Shown here: piece by piece, positions 23,616 to 37,900 of the stretch
Layout: each line of letters starts with the position of its first letter
Position numbering within the stretch: position 1 is the stretch's first letter
Assembly (NCBI GenBank): GCA_039545295.1
Contig: BCIK01000005.1
Span: 189,268 to 253,267, forward strand
DNA length: 64,000 nucleotides
Direction: 5' to 3'
Source of the DNA: Udeniomyces pyricola
Lineage: Eukaryota; Basidiomycota; Tremellomycetes; Cystofilobasidiales; Mrakiaceae
Notes under the pieces: model-generated
Seen by the model: the letters and a program-made list of their open reading frames with translations, nothing else
What the model was told of the DNA's origin: nothing
Database searches by the model: none
Made by a program: the position numbers and the translations under genes

Positions 23616-26570
23616 CTATCGACTGTGCTCCAACCGTTCAATCTCCTCTTCCAACCACTCATTCCCCCGATCCAACCACCTCACCAACCCGACCGCCTTG
23701 CCCAACACGCTCGCTTTGCTCGGCCCCTTCCCCGGCCCTGGAGCTTTTTTAGCCCCCTTGAGTTGCTTTCCGACAACCATGGCTGCGAGGGCGTCCTTGT
23801 CCAATCGCCTACTGGACGTCTCCGAGATCGGCTCGAGGGATTCGACGGCGGCGGCGGCTCCGTTAGCGGTTCCAGAGTCAAACGTCGATCCCTCCATGGC
23901 GTTCGACGACGACGGTGGCTCTACAGACGTCGGAGCGGGTGAACCTTCCTCTGAAGGTAAAAGCGGCAAGCAAAGTCGATACGAAGGTGGGATCGAGAGC
24001 AGCGCCGTCAGCGTCGCAAACGATTCTTTAACCGTATCGCGACGCCGTTGTTCGGAGACGATATGATTCTTGCGCTTCTCCCGATTGGAAAGGTTCGAAG
24101 GGGGAAGTCCCATTGACAAGGTCACTGAGGCCGATGAAGCCGCTGGTTTTGTTGAAGTCGAGGTCGGCGTGACCTTGGCGATAGTCGGTGGAGCGGTCCC
24201 ATCCGAAGAATCCGCTATCGTCCCCTTTCGCCCCTTCTTTTTGCCAGACTCAGACGAAGCACGTCCATTACGAGCGGCCGCTCCGCGTGAGAGCCGGCCA
24301 GACGCCGTCCTGAGGGGGACTCTCACTTCCATCGAGTCATCTACTGGCCCCTCGTCGTCGTCGTCGTCGTCCATCCCATCCACCTCCGTTTCGGCACCCA
24401 ATCCCTGACTCTCTGATGACTTCTTCTTCTTCTTTGCAACCGTCTTGCCGGCTTTGGACTTGACAGGCCGTTCGTCCTGATCCATTGCGGACCTTTCCTG
24501 GACTATAGCAGCGACAGCGGCTAGTTTCGCCGCCTGCGACGTTGTTCTGGAAGACGGGTTTTTGGCCGCGTGATGAGTGGGATGGGACGAAGCCGAGGTA
24601 GAGTCTCCCGATGGTGACGTCAAAGAGCCAGAATTGGACTGAGAAGACGTGCTACTTGTAGTTGATACTCGGCGGTCTCGTTGGGAAGAAGGAGTCGATC
24701 CGTTCGGGGCGATGGGAAAGGCACGTCCTTTGCCTTTGGCAAGAGCTGAAAGGCTAGGCGTCTCAGTCAGAGGCGAAGGTACCGAAGGCTTGCTTCGTTT
24801 TGCTGACCGGGCTTCGGGTTCTGCTTTGAATGTTATGAGCGAATCGACAGGTGGCAGGGGAGGGCGAGGGGTGGAGCAGGAGGCCATTGGATCGGTCAGA
24901 TGCGATGCGAAGCGGTCTGGCGATGGTCCATGAGGTTGCAAGGCGAGCTGAGGGTGATGGGCTAAGGTGCGTTTGGCCGGAACGTGCGAGGAATGAGAAG
25001 AGTCGGGGTTGATGGAGGATGAAAACGGCATGGACGTAGGGGCAGATCGCATGAATTGGCTCGTGAATGAATTTCCGTCGGTTGGTCTAGGGTACGGCAC
25101 AGGGGAAGTTGCAGACGAGAAGCCCGAATCCTGGAGAAATCGTGTCGAGGACGACGGCATAGGTGATTGCATCGAGACGGGAGCGGATGGACCAGCCTCA
25201 GAGGGGTTGGCGTTGATGATAGGAGGCATGGGCAGGCTTTCTGACGGCGACGTCGCGAAACTGGAACCGCGAAGGAAGGCTGCAGTAAAGTTGCGATGCT
25301 GGTAACCTTTGAGCCGCCTCGAATCCTGCTGATATCCTTCCTCGGGTCTTGTCGAGGTATGGCTGTCAAGTTCAATCTCGCCACGGGATGGATTAGTGAT
25401 TCGCATGCGGGATAAATGGCCAAGGTTGGAAGGATCCCTGATCTTGACATTTGGATCGGAATTATGATGGAAAAACGGACCCCCTTCGGACGTTGGGTCT
25501 TTGTGAAAGACAGGAAGGCCCTTGGGCAAGACAGGGTTGAAGTCCCAACTAGCCGAGCTTCCGTCTGGTCCGCCTTTGGCCTTGTTGCGTGCTTGGAGTA
25601 GGCTAGAGAAAGCTGTGCTCCCGCTAGCTGTTTCGCTGCCAAACGCTGGGGTCACAATCGAGGGAGGAGGAACGAGTCTAGGTTCGCTCGAGGACGTCAA
25701 GAAGGAGGCGAGAGCTGAAGACTCAGTGGTCGAGAACAAAGGCTCAGGGGGTGGTGCTAGGGCGGGAGGAGCAAGCAACGAGGCAGCTGAGGGGGGAAAT
25801 GATGAATCGTGAGGTGACGGGAGAGTAAACGGGAGGGTCGGCAGGGATGGATAAGGATTGAAGTCTAAATGAGCAAGAAGAGATAAGAGGACACCAGAGG
25901 GGAAAAGGGGACGGGAAGGGGGAGGCAGGGGTTTCGAAGAGGGCATCATAACCAGGAAGAGATGGGTCAGGAAAGCGGCGTGTTAGCATCATGGAATTGT
26001 CTGAGATGAATTCCAGGTCGCGGATGAGCCAGGTGCGTGTCAAAGGAAGCGAGCAGGGTGTTCTGGTTGAAAGAAAGAGACTATGTAGTTGTGTAGGAGC
26101 ACGCAGGCCGTTCAAGAACGAGCCGAACGAACAATAAGGGAAGGAAAAGGGAATGAGGGGACTCCACGAGCAATCACAAGGCTTCTGTCCCCTCTCGATC
26201 ATCAAGTGTCCAGCCCAGGCGTCGCTTGGCCTTCACGAGTCGCCGTCTCGACAGGGAGGGCTTGCGGTCGTGATAAGCAGCTGTTCGCGTGAATGTTCAT
26301 GGAGGCAGTGTGTCCCAGAGGACAAGCCATGAGGGAAATTTCTCTCCGACCCAAAAAGCTATCGCGATGCTGAGAACCCGGAAGATGGACGGATATGACG
26401 CTGTGGACCGGTCTCTGGCTGGCTGAAGGATGATGTTGGCGGTGAGTACATGATAGTGCACACTTACCATCGAAGCTGACAGGCTCTCTGAGATGATCAT
26501 CGTCCATGGGAAAATCAAAGTCAAAGACCAGCGGTGGGAGCGAGTGAATTGCGTCGTCGTCCGCGGCCAT
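23616..26570 (-). CDS. bHLH transcription factor with an extended loop
   Basis: Two exons on the minus strand (26468-26570 and 23616-25864) encode 783 residues; the intron between them is about 600 nt. The N-terminus is acidic and hydrophobic (LPPLVFDFDFPMDDD), which could act as an activation segment. Residues about 40-620 are low-complexity Ser/Pro-rich with basic patches. The DNA-binding region is at the very C-terminus: REKRKNHIVSEQRRRD has the H..E..RR basic-region pattern for E-box binding and continues into helix 1 (VKESFATLTALLS). Helix 2 (KASVLGKAVGLVRWLDRGNEWL) follows only after about 92 residues, and a short EEEIERLE tail resembles the start of a leucine-zipper-like extension. Target genes and partners are unknown. 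It diverges from the iminopeptidase gene. Confidence 0.88.
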
Positions 26571-27140
26571 TGTCTGAGGGGGAAGGCGAGTGAGTGGCTG
26601 GAGATGACTAGTGGATGACTGGCAGGCACAGACGAGAGTTACGGTCTTGAGCGGGGCGTTGTCGTATATGCTCGAGCTGGATGGCTATATATGATTGAGG
26701 GTTGAGCGATGGCAGGCTGTACGGACGGGACGGAGTGCGCGAGTGAAGACGATGATAGCGATGCTGTTGAGGATGGAATGGTGATGGAAGAATGGTCCGA
26801 GGGATGAAGGGGAGATAGATGACTGAAGGTGAGGAAGGTGAGACGAGACGTCAGGCTACGCGCCGGTTGGTGATGATGAATGGAGCTCTCGATCAGATCA
26901 ATCAAGCAGCGGCTCCCAGATATCATAATATCAGCCAGCGAGCGCCCAGCCGTCCAGCAGCGCCACGCCCACACGCGACGATGGATTGGATCGCGTTGGA
27001 CTAATCATTGGCTTGGCCACCTGTCAGCGCATGTCAGCTGTTGATATATATAGGAGATCCACATGGTCCATGGCCGGTCCCTCCGTTCTCCATCACCATC
27101 ACCATCCATCACCCATCCAATTATATCCATCCTTCGCATC
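26571..27140. promoter_or_regulatory. Divergent promoter region, bHLH / proline iminopeptidase
   Basis: A 570-nt gap between divergent start codons. A TATATATA-like stretch at 27043-27052 lies about 90 nt before the iminopeptidase ATG and is a plausible core promoter element. Confidence 0.45.
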
Positions 27141-29542
<2,402 letters not shown>

Positions 29543-29854
29543 TCGAGAGAAGAATGTCTGGCGGTACAACATCTGGGGCTCGTTCTTGTGTTTTGAAATG
29601 TTCTATAAATGGGACTTCTCGGTCTTCTTTGGTTTCTCTCTCTTCATCTGAAAGCAGCCTTTTTTTAGTGCGTCAATTAGCTGACGAAGACATTCATCTC
29701 TCTGACTGGCGCTATGAGAGGTTACCGGTCAAGGCGGCGCCGGGCCGGCCGGACGGGCCTCCCGTTGAGCCGACTGCCGGTCCTTCCGGCGCTTCATCAG
29801 CTCCTCCTTCAGATTTAACTTCATCTCTACGTCTAACGTCCATTTCTACATCCC

Positions 29855-32363
29855 ATGACCAGCACTTCCATGCTTGTCTCACTCTGTCTCCTCGCATCTT
29901 TGCTCTCCCTCGGTCTTGGTCATACCTCTGCGAAGTCAACAGGTACTCGCTACGCCGAATGTCAGCGTCCAAAACCACAGGGCTATCAGCTCCTCGGATG
30001 CCCCAACGGAACACTTTACGTCTCTCAGACAGATCCCCAGGCACCTTTTGGAACTATCAATGAGGCGTTGAAGAGTCTGTGAGTTGGTTGGAGAGAGCGC
30101 GTTGGCACTGCAGATGGATGTGTACTAACGCGTTTCTGATCGTCGTCCGGTCGTCTGATACATTTGTTTTGATGGGGGTACAAAAGAGAAACGAACGATA
30201 CGTGAGTATACCGGAAATGGATCAAGATGAGATCGAAGGGTCTACCCGTTCTGTCGACGTAAACTCTGCTGACCGCAAGTGTAACCCAATTCATCGCCTC
30301 ATCAGCAGCTCGACAAAAGTCATTCTCATTGGCCCAGGCTCCTATCATGAAGGTTCGCATGATCAGATGCGGCCAACGTCCCGTGGGATGCGTTATCCAA
30401 ATGCTTAACGATATCCTTCAAACGTAAATTCACCGCTCCATCGTCCCATCCTCTGCTTCTTTGACACGATGTTCCGATCGACAGTCGTCAACATCACGAC
30501 CTCCCAGTCGCTCCATCTCATAGGACAGACTTCCTCTCCGTCTGATTATAAATCCAACACCGTCTCCCTCTTCTCATCTTCTTACATCAACCAAACGACT
30601 CAGCTCCCTTCGCCGCTTCAAGACAATGCCGATGCGTCAACCTTGACTATCTCCCCGAACCGCGCCGCCAGTCTCGCTGGGGCGGGACCGCTTGGAGCCC
30701 CCCTTCAAGCGGCGTTCAAAGGAGGCGAAGTCAGGATTTACAACATCGACGTCGCAAATCGGGCAACGGTCGAGGGGGTTGAAGTCAGGAGGGACACCGG
30801 ACCATCGGCGGCGTTGGTAGTGGTGAGATTACCAGTTCAGACGGATGCGAGACCTCGATCCGCGAGGGTATAGAGATTGACTGACTACGATATTTGTGAC
30901 ATTGACTCACGATCTATGCGATCTATGGCCTGACCTTCCTTGAACACTACTCAGGCGTATGCCAATGCCTCTTTCTACGAATGTCGATTCGCCTCGTACC
31001 AAGACACCGTATTCATTGGCCGGAACGGATCGGCCTTCTTCTCAGGGGGCAACGTCGTTGGATCGACGGATTACGTACGTTCTTCCTTGCCTTCTTCATA
31101 GTGTGTACAGATGATATCGTCCCGGCATGCATCCCCACGTGAGATGAGAATTGCCGAGCTGATCAGATTCATACTACTACTATGGGAGGGACATTGTAGA
31201 TTTATGGGTTCGGGACCGCTTATTTTCAAAGGACGACGTTGTCGAATCGAGGAGCTGGAGGAGGGATCGTCGCTTGGAAAGGGTCGGATCAATGGTGTAA
31301 GGAGCATTTATTTATTTTTCCTCAAAACAACACACTCGATATTCAAATCTTTTCCCTTCCCGCATTCGTATGAATCAAACGTCTTGTAATTCACTCTTTC
31401 GTTTTGTTCTGCCTGCTCATTGACCTGAACTTTTTTCTTTCCCTGTTTCGAATCCCTTTTTGATCCCCCCCCCATCTTCTTTTCGCCTCCTGTCATTTTG
31501 AGCTTCAGATGGCCCAAACACATTCGGTGCCTACTTTGCCAACGTCTCCGTCTTACCAGCGTCCGATCCGATCCCGTCTATCAACCTCACGGGCGCATGC
31601 GCACTCGGTCGACCGTGGAACAATCAGAGCCGCGTCGTTTTCATGGACTCGTATCTCGTTCGTACTAAATACCAATGTAGTGTGTCGTCAGAGTATCCTC
31701 ACGTGGATGCTTGGTCGACAGATTGGGGTTTGGAAAAGCTGACTGTTCAAAGCGCGATTTTTCTGTTCTTGCTTGTTACGATCCGTTTTGCCCTTCCCAT
31801 CCTTCTCCCTCTTTGTTACGGTGTTAGAGCGATATCGTCCGCCCTCAGGGATTCATTGAGTGGAGTTCGGCAGATCCTCGAATCGGTTCGTCCCTTCTCC
31901 CAAACCAACGAATACACGACCATGTTCTCTGTCGGCCCTCTCAATGATATCTATCCACAAGTCAAATCATCCTGGATCTTCAATAACTCATGATCGAGTC
32001 CGATCCAACTAATCACCGTTTTCTTGTTTTTCTTTTTTCTTTTTTCTTTTTCTTTTTGTTTTTCGGCCCTAAAAAACATCTGGTCTTGCCATGTCATATT
32101 CTAAAACGCCATGATATCCTTCCCTCATCATACTAAATCTGACCTTTTTTTTTTTGACCCGATTTCCAGTCCCCAACGTGACGCACTTCATCGAATCCAA
32201 CTCGACCGGTCCCGGATACGACGCGCAAAGTCGTCTCGACGCCCGGATCGAGACGGTTTGGACGCCCGCTGAGAAAGCGAGGGAAGCGTTCTCGGTTGAA
32301 AACGTGTTTGGGGGTCAAATCCATGGGTTGGGGTGGATCGATGAGGAGTGGTTGGATCGATGA
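29855..32363 (+). CDS. Secreted pectin methylesterase (carbohydrate esterase family 8)
   Basis: Nine exons give 412 residues: 29855-30078, 30187-30201, 30309-30352, 30485-30822, 30955-31074, 31200-31296, 31509-31657, 31828-31885, 32170-32363. An N-terminal signal peptide (MLVSLCLLASLLSLGLG) implies secretion. The beta-helix enzyme signatures follow in order: the first strand motif around TINEAL, KVILIGPGSYHE, CRFASYQDTVF (catalytic Gln and Asp), GSTDYIYG (second catalytic Asp), and ALGRPWNNQS (substrate-binding Arg and Trp). It hydrolyses methyl esters of homogalacturonan, exposing pectin to lyases. Several NxS/T sites suggest glycosylation. The canonical second block is usually VDFIFG, so TDYIYG is a mild variant. 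The 15-nt second exon is supported by phase and by a sensible protein sequence (ETNDT). The 3' splice region around 31886-32169 is the least certain part. Confidence 0.9.
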
Positions 32364-32658
32364 GAGGTCAATGAGGGGAGGGGACGGATTGAAAGGAGGG
32401 AATCAATTAGGGAAATCAACGTTAGGGTTTGAGAAGATATTTTCTTCGTCTTCTTTCAGTTCGGTTTGGGGGGGGGGGGGGGTTCGTTAGTAGTGTACTA
32501 TGGATCTAATGGATGGCGGCATCAGATATCAGAGACATGTTGCTTCACGTTCGGCCTTTTCAATTTTTTTTAGCATTCATCATCTTGTCTATATATGGGT
32601 GATGAATTGAACCTTTTCTTCTTCTTCACAAACTCAACTTTTGAGTCCTCCGATATGT
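32364..32658. other. Convergent gap, pectin methylesterase / IMP2
   Basis: Short 3' gap with a G15 run at 32468-32482 and T-rich stretches. No gene. Confidence 0.5.
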
Positions 32659-34207
32659 CTATCTGGAGTATCTCTTTTCTCGCCTCTCTCTAATCCTCTC
32701 CCATTCCTCCGACACCCCCTCCGACGTTTCCCTTTCGTCTCCCTGTACCATTGCCTCCCCTTGCCTCCTATCCTTGGAGGTCTCTCGACCGGTTCCTCTT
32801 CCCGTGACGGGTTGGGTACCGACTTCGCCTTCACCCAAACCCCTCTCGCCACCCCACCCGACGGCGCCATCGACCCGACCCGAGTGGTGCTTCCGGCCGT
32901 GAGCCGCGATCGTCCGAGCGCTTAATGGGAGAACGAGTCGATGGGCATAAGGCGCATTGGGATCCACAGGTGGAGGGTAAGTATCCGAAGATGAGCCGCC
33001 AGCGGATGTCGAGGCGCGTGCAGAGGAGGAGGGAAGAGAGGAAGATGAGGACGTCGGGTGGGAGTGGTTAGAGTGCGAGGATGGGAAGTAACGGAAGCGA
33101 GATGGAGGCGAGATGACGGCTAAAACTCGGGATTGAAGTAGAGATATCGGAACCTAGGATCGACAAGCACCCCGAGTTCAAAAACCCAATCAACATAGAA
33201 TCAAAGAAATGGTGTTTTATATATATATATATATTAATATTATTATACACGGAAGTCTTTCGACCATCTGAACGGTCGAGCACGTTGGGATCCCTGTCGA
33301 CTTACCGGTCCATAATGATTGGAATCTTTGCTTGCGTCTAAGTTATCGCCTTCGACCCAGACTTGACCTTTGCCGAGCTTGATGGTTGGACTTCGGCATG
33401 GGGGAAGAGTTCGAACGGTATCGCCCTGGATGGCTAAAATCCGTTTGACAGCTAGACGAGGGGTTTCACTCGTAGGCGACCTGAAAGAAAAGAAAACAAT
33501 AATATTTTTTTTTACACGTAGCGTGAAGAGGAAAAAAAAAAAAAAGGAAAACGGTTGTCAGGGAAACTTTGGCCTGTTTCAGATGTTTGGTTCATTATTT
33601 ATTTATTTATTTGTTTATTGGTTTTGCCAAGGTGTAGGAGGAGGAGCAAAGAGGACACGAGAGTTGAACGAACAAGAGAGTCACAATGTCGCCTCTTTGC
33701 CAGGACTGTTCAGAGAATCGAGCCGTCTTGTCGAGGAGAAGGTAGTCTCGCGTCTTGCTCCCAGGTGGGTTGAGCGTCGGCTGAAAGGCACAGTATGGGT
33801 CAGTGATTCGATGGGATGGTGACGTCAGAAGAGGACGAGACAGACTGGTGTGAGAGCGAAGGGTTTATCAAAGAGATCGGATGGGACGAACCGACATGCT
33901 GCTGCCTTCGACCGACACGATGGAGGCGAAGTTGTTGGTGAAGAAGATGAGGACGGGAACCCATAGGAGGACCTTGCTATAGATCACGCAAAGTATCCAA
34001 ATATGCAGCAGAGAGGAAGAAGAAAGGCAGGGGGAAAACAATTGAGGTTGTAAAGATGATGATCTGTCAGGATAGGCCGCAAGACAGGGATGGCTATGTG
34101 GGAGACAGGGAGAGAGCAGGAGATTGATCGCACGTTAGTTGCTTTCGGTTTGGGATGGGAAAGGGACGTCCGGCGTTGGGTGGTGGTGGTGGTGGTTGAT
34201 GGGACAT
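32659..34207 (-). CDS. IMP2: Mitochondrial inner membrane protease subunit 2 with long C-terminal extension
   Basis: Five exons on the minus strand (34134-34207, 33892-33976, 33674-33780, 33306-33480, 32659-33153) give 311 residues. After a Pro-rich start, a hydrophobic segment (VLLWVPVLIFFTNNFASIV) is the membrane anchor. VEGSSMSPTLNP holds the S26 signal-peptidase nucleophile (Ser51), AVKRILAIQGD the general-base lysine (Lys101), and WVEGDNLDASKDSNHYGPVPISLLQSRVL the conserved C-terminal domain. IMP2 works with IMP1 in the inner membrane, cutting presequences of intermembrane-space proteins. The family normally ends soon after the PPSRF segment (about residue 168); here about 140 further residues follow, Ser-rich and then Arg/Glu/Gly-rich. 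That tail is one open frame with the last exon, but an unrecognised intron or an earlier natural stop could shorten it. Confidence 0.9.
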
Positions 34208-34983
34208 GTTAAGATATGGGGAGCACAAAGATAAGCTCGAGGGGGATAGGTCAGCAACTAGCAATATATGTATAGCCGGTAGAACGTAGAAGTTGGTTGA
34301 CAGATCGAGCGGTTGCCGATGAAGATGATCAAAGGGTTGCGTTACACGCATATGCATGGGTAATGCTGGATGCGTGACATGATGCGTAAAACGTGAAGCG
34401 TGATAGATGATTGATGAACGGTCGAACCCGGCCGGGAAGCCCAAGGGCCGACGCCCTGGCCCGGCCGAGGATCTTTAGCCGCGGGCAGACGACGCTTAAC
34501 GAACCGGCAAAGGACGGATTTGCATGACTCGCCTTGTCAACGTCAATTTATCCTCCACCCAGTCACTGCAATCCTATCTCACCACAAGACGTGCAGGCCT
34601 CATCGGTCATCACCTAGCTAGTCTCTCATTGTTCCCTGCCAGCCCACTACGCTTCCCTCGTAGAATACATTCCATTGCTATCGTCTAAACACTCCGGCCT
34701 CCCGCTCCCCCCCCCCCCCCCCGCCGATTACTTTCCCCTTTCCACTCCAATAACGGCCCACTCATTTTCTTGCGTTCGGCTGCACTAACTCCAGCCGTCC
34801 CGGTCATTTCTCCTACTCGCCTTGTCGACTCGGCCCAACTCACCTCGTCTTTACACCGAGTCAAGTCCGACTAAAGTCTTATCTGCTACATTGCTCAGCG
34901 TTTCGTCCTCTCACACTTAGACGTGCCTGCCCTCAAAATTCCGCTTAGCTGGTCCCCTCTGTCTTGCCATAATATATATCGCC
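34208..34983. promoter_or_regulatory. Divergent promoter region, IMP2 / MFS transporter
   Basis: A 776-nt gap between divergent starts. It contains a CT-rich leader and a run of 16 C at 34707-34722, and an ATAATATATATC box just before the MFS start codon. Confidence 0.45.
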
Positions 34984-37900
34984 ATGCAACCGTCCATACC
35001 AACGACCTCCATTTCCCCCTCGACGACTGCGAGCCCCCTTCCTTCGGCGTCCAACACCCTCTATGATCACCCACTCGAGCGTCCTGGATCTCCATCATCA
35101 ACCCGACCCACGCACTCCTCCGAACTCACATCGCCTCTACCTCACTCTCCTCGCTCTGCTCCGACCGAGTCTGCGCTGGGCCTTATCCCATCCCCAAATG
35201 ACAAAACCGATCTTGAAGCAGGAACGCTCGGGATGAACCCGTCGCCGTCGACATTGAGCGAAAAGGAAGAAGCGGTCTGGGCTCCCCCCATTGGCAGGCT
35301 CAATACGGCCGAGCTCAATGGTCGCCTTTATCCGATTCGAAGTGGTCGAGGCGACCAACTGGGAGAGCCTCTGACCGACGTTCGGACGAGGGATGAGATC
35401 ATTTACATTGATTGGCCAGAGGGAGATCCTGAGGTGAGTCGACGTTGGCATACGACGATGAGTTTCATGTCGAAGAAGAATGATTTCGGGGGGGGGGGGA
35501 GGACATGCAGAAGCCTGTATCCTGAACTCTGCTGGTAGTCGGTCTCTTCATGTCGTTGGTTCCCAAAATGTCTTCTTCTTCCACATCATTGAGATTCTTT
35601 ATCTCTCGTGCTTTGATTCCAGAACCCTTTCAATTTCCCTGCCCGTCGTAAATGGTCCATTGTCGTCGTTTGCATTACCATCACCTCCCTCACCGCACTC
35701 AACGCGACGGCTTATTCTTCCGGTCTCCATTCCGCTCAAGAAGCCTTCCCTTCCCTCGGACAGGAGGTCTTCACGCTCGGCAATTCCCTCTTCCTCATCG
35801 CCATCGCATTCACTCCCCTTGCACTTGCCCCACTATCAGAGGTTATTGGACGAAACATGATTTACCTCATCACGAGCTTCGTTTATTTCTTGCTCTTCAT
35901 TCCTCGTGAGTTGAGTCGACGCGCCAGATATGCGAACTCAACCCCATGCGTTCTGGGTTTGAATTGACTTGATGTTGACTCTGACTTGGTCTTGGTTCCG
36001 CGTAGAGGCTTTGTCGCCCACTATTGGCGGGATCCTCGCCGCCCGGTTCGTCCAAGGTTGTTGCGCGTCCGTTGGTAACTCGATGGTCGGAGGAACTGTC
36101 GCTGATCTCTTCGAGGTAAGCCGGAATATTCTCATCGCGTCAGGTTACCGCTATATACCTGCATCGTTGGTATACTCACAAAGTTGGGAAACTCCACACG
36201 GGTTTCGTTTGTTCATCAGGCGGAGACGCGGGGACTTGCCATGTCGTTGTACTCTCTATGGGTCTTTTGGGGTCAGGCACTCGGTGAGTGGTTGATTGCA
36301 TGGTCATGTCTTGTCGAACAAGAGAATCTCAACCGCTCATCATTATTGTGTTTGGCTCATTTCCCTAGGTCCTACCAGTTTGTCCTTTTGTCTCCAAATT
36401 CTACAAGAAGCATGCTACTCTCCCCTTTCTAATCCTTGCCCTCCCTTGACCTTTGCCCGTCCTCCGCATCAGTTTTCGCCTGGGTCAATCAGGAACTCAC
36501 CTTTCGCTGGATGTTCTGGATCCAAATGATCATGGGCTTCGCCTCTTTTGTCACCCAAGTACTCGTCCTCCAAGAGACGCGAGGGTCCCTGTTGCTTTCC
36601 AAACGGGCGGCGGCCTTGACGCGCAAGACTGGAAAGCCCCACGCTGCTCCAGGAGACCAGGAAAGAGGGAATCTCAAAACGCTCATTCAGGTGTCGATTT
36701 CTAGACCTATTAGTAAGTTGAACAGGAGCCTCATGGCTTTTTCTCATCTCGAGTTGGAATCCTTCGGTGGCTGGCGTTTGCTTCGCATCTGCAGCCGAGA
36801 GTGCATGGTGTGATAGAACTCGTTGGCTGACGAAATCAAACTGTGTCGCTGACAAATGGTTTCTCTCGGATTTTTCAGAGTACTTGTTCACGGAACCCAT
36901 TGTCGCTGCCATCTCGTTGTGGGTCGGTATGGCTTGGGGGTAAGTGCATGGCTCAAAGGCATTTGTTTACCAATTTCTCGGTCTTGGTCTTTCCGCATGC
37001 ACCAATCTGTCTTGAAGCTGATGATATTCCTCGATTCCTTCATTTCTTCTCCTTCATCTCTCTCCGCTTTTTCCCATCACATTTATGTGCTCACTCGCTG
37101 CAGAACTATCTTCCTGTTCGTTTCTTCCTCCTCCCTTGTCTTTCGTCAATTCGGATTCAACACTGGTGAATCGGGAACTGCACTTGTGTAAGTATGCTCT
37201 CTCAAATCACTCTACTCCTTCAATCTTCCTCAATCGATTCACTGACGCCGTGTTGTGTCATGGATCTACTTAGGACGACGGGTATTGGAGGCACGATTGG
37301 GTTTCTCATCAACTTGCATCAGGAACGGATTTATCATGCCGCAAGGAAACGATCGCCGGATGGAAAAGCGGCACCGGAAGTGAGACTTCAGTGGGCTGCG
37401 ATCGGAGGAGTCATCTTCCCTGTTGGGTGAGTCAAGTACAGACAAGACGTATCGTGAGATTGATGGGGGTGGCAAGTAGCTTGAGTAAAAAAAGATGGGA
37501 TTCACAAAGGGACTTTGTAGGAGCTGACATTTCTCTTCTTGATCGATCTTGTGATCAATCTTTTTTCTTCTTTTATCTTTTCTTCCTTTCTCTGTCTTCT
37601 CTGATCCCTCCCGGTTGTTTTCCTCTGGAAGCATTTTCATCTACGCATGGACTGGTCAGCCCGGTCTCCACTGGATCGGTCCCGTCATCGGTCTGACCGT
37701 TGTCAACGTCGGGTTAGTTCTCTTCTCTCCGTTCACGACCTTTGTCAGCAGTCTTTTCAATATTCCGATCCTGATACGATGTTTACTCTTACTTCCTCTT
37801 TTTTCTCTTTTTTTTCTCCTCGCAGGGTCTTTATCATCTACTCTGGTGTCTTTTCCTACATTGCCGATGCGTGAGTCCGATATGCTCAAGATGACAGGAC

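Noticed and set aside
24962..25642. 226-codon minus-strand frame overlapping the bHLH gene
   Set aside because: It lies in another frame of the same strand inside the Ser/Pro-rich bHLH exon; composition (Arg/Pro/Ser) is that of a frame shadow and it has no motif.
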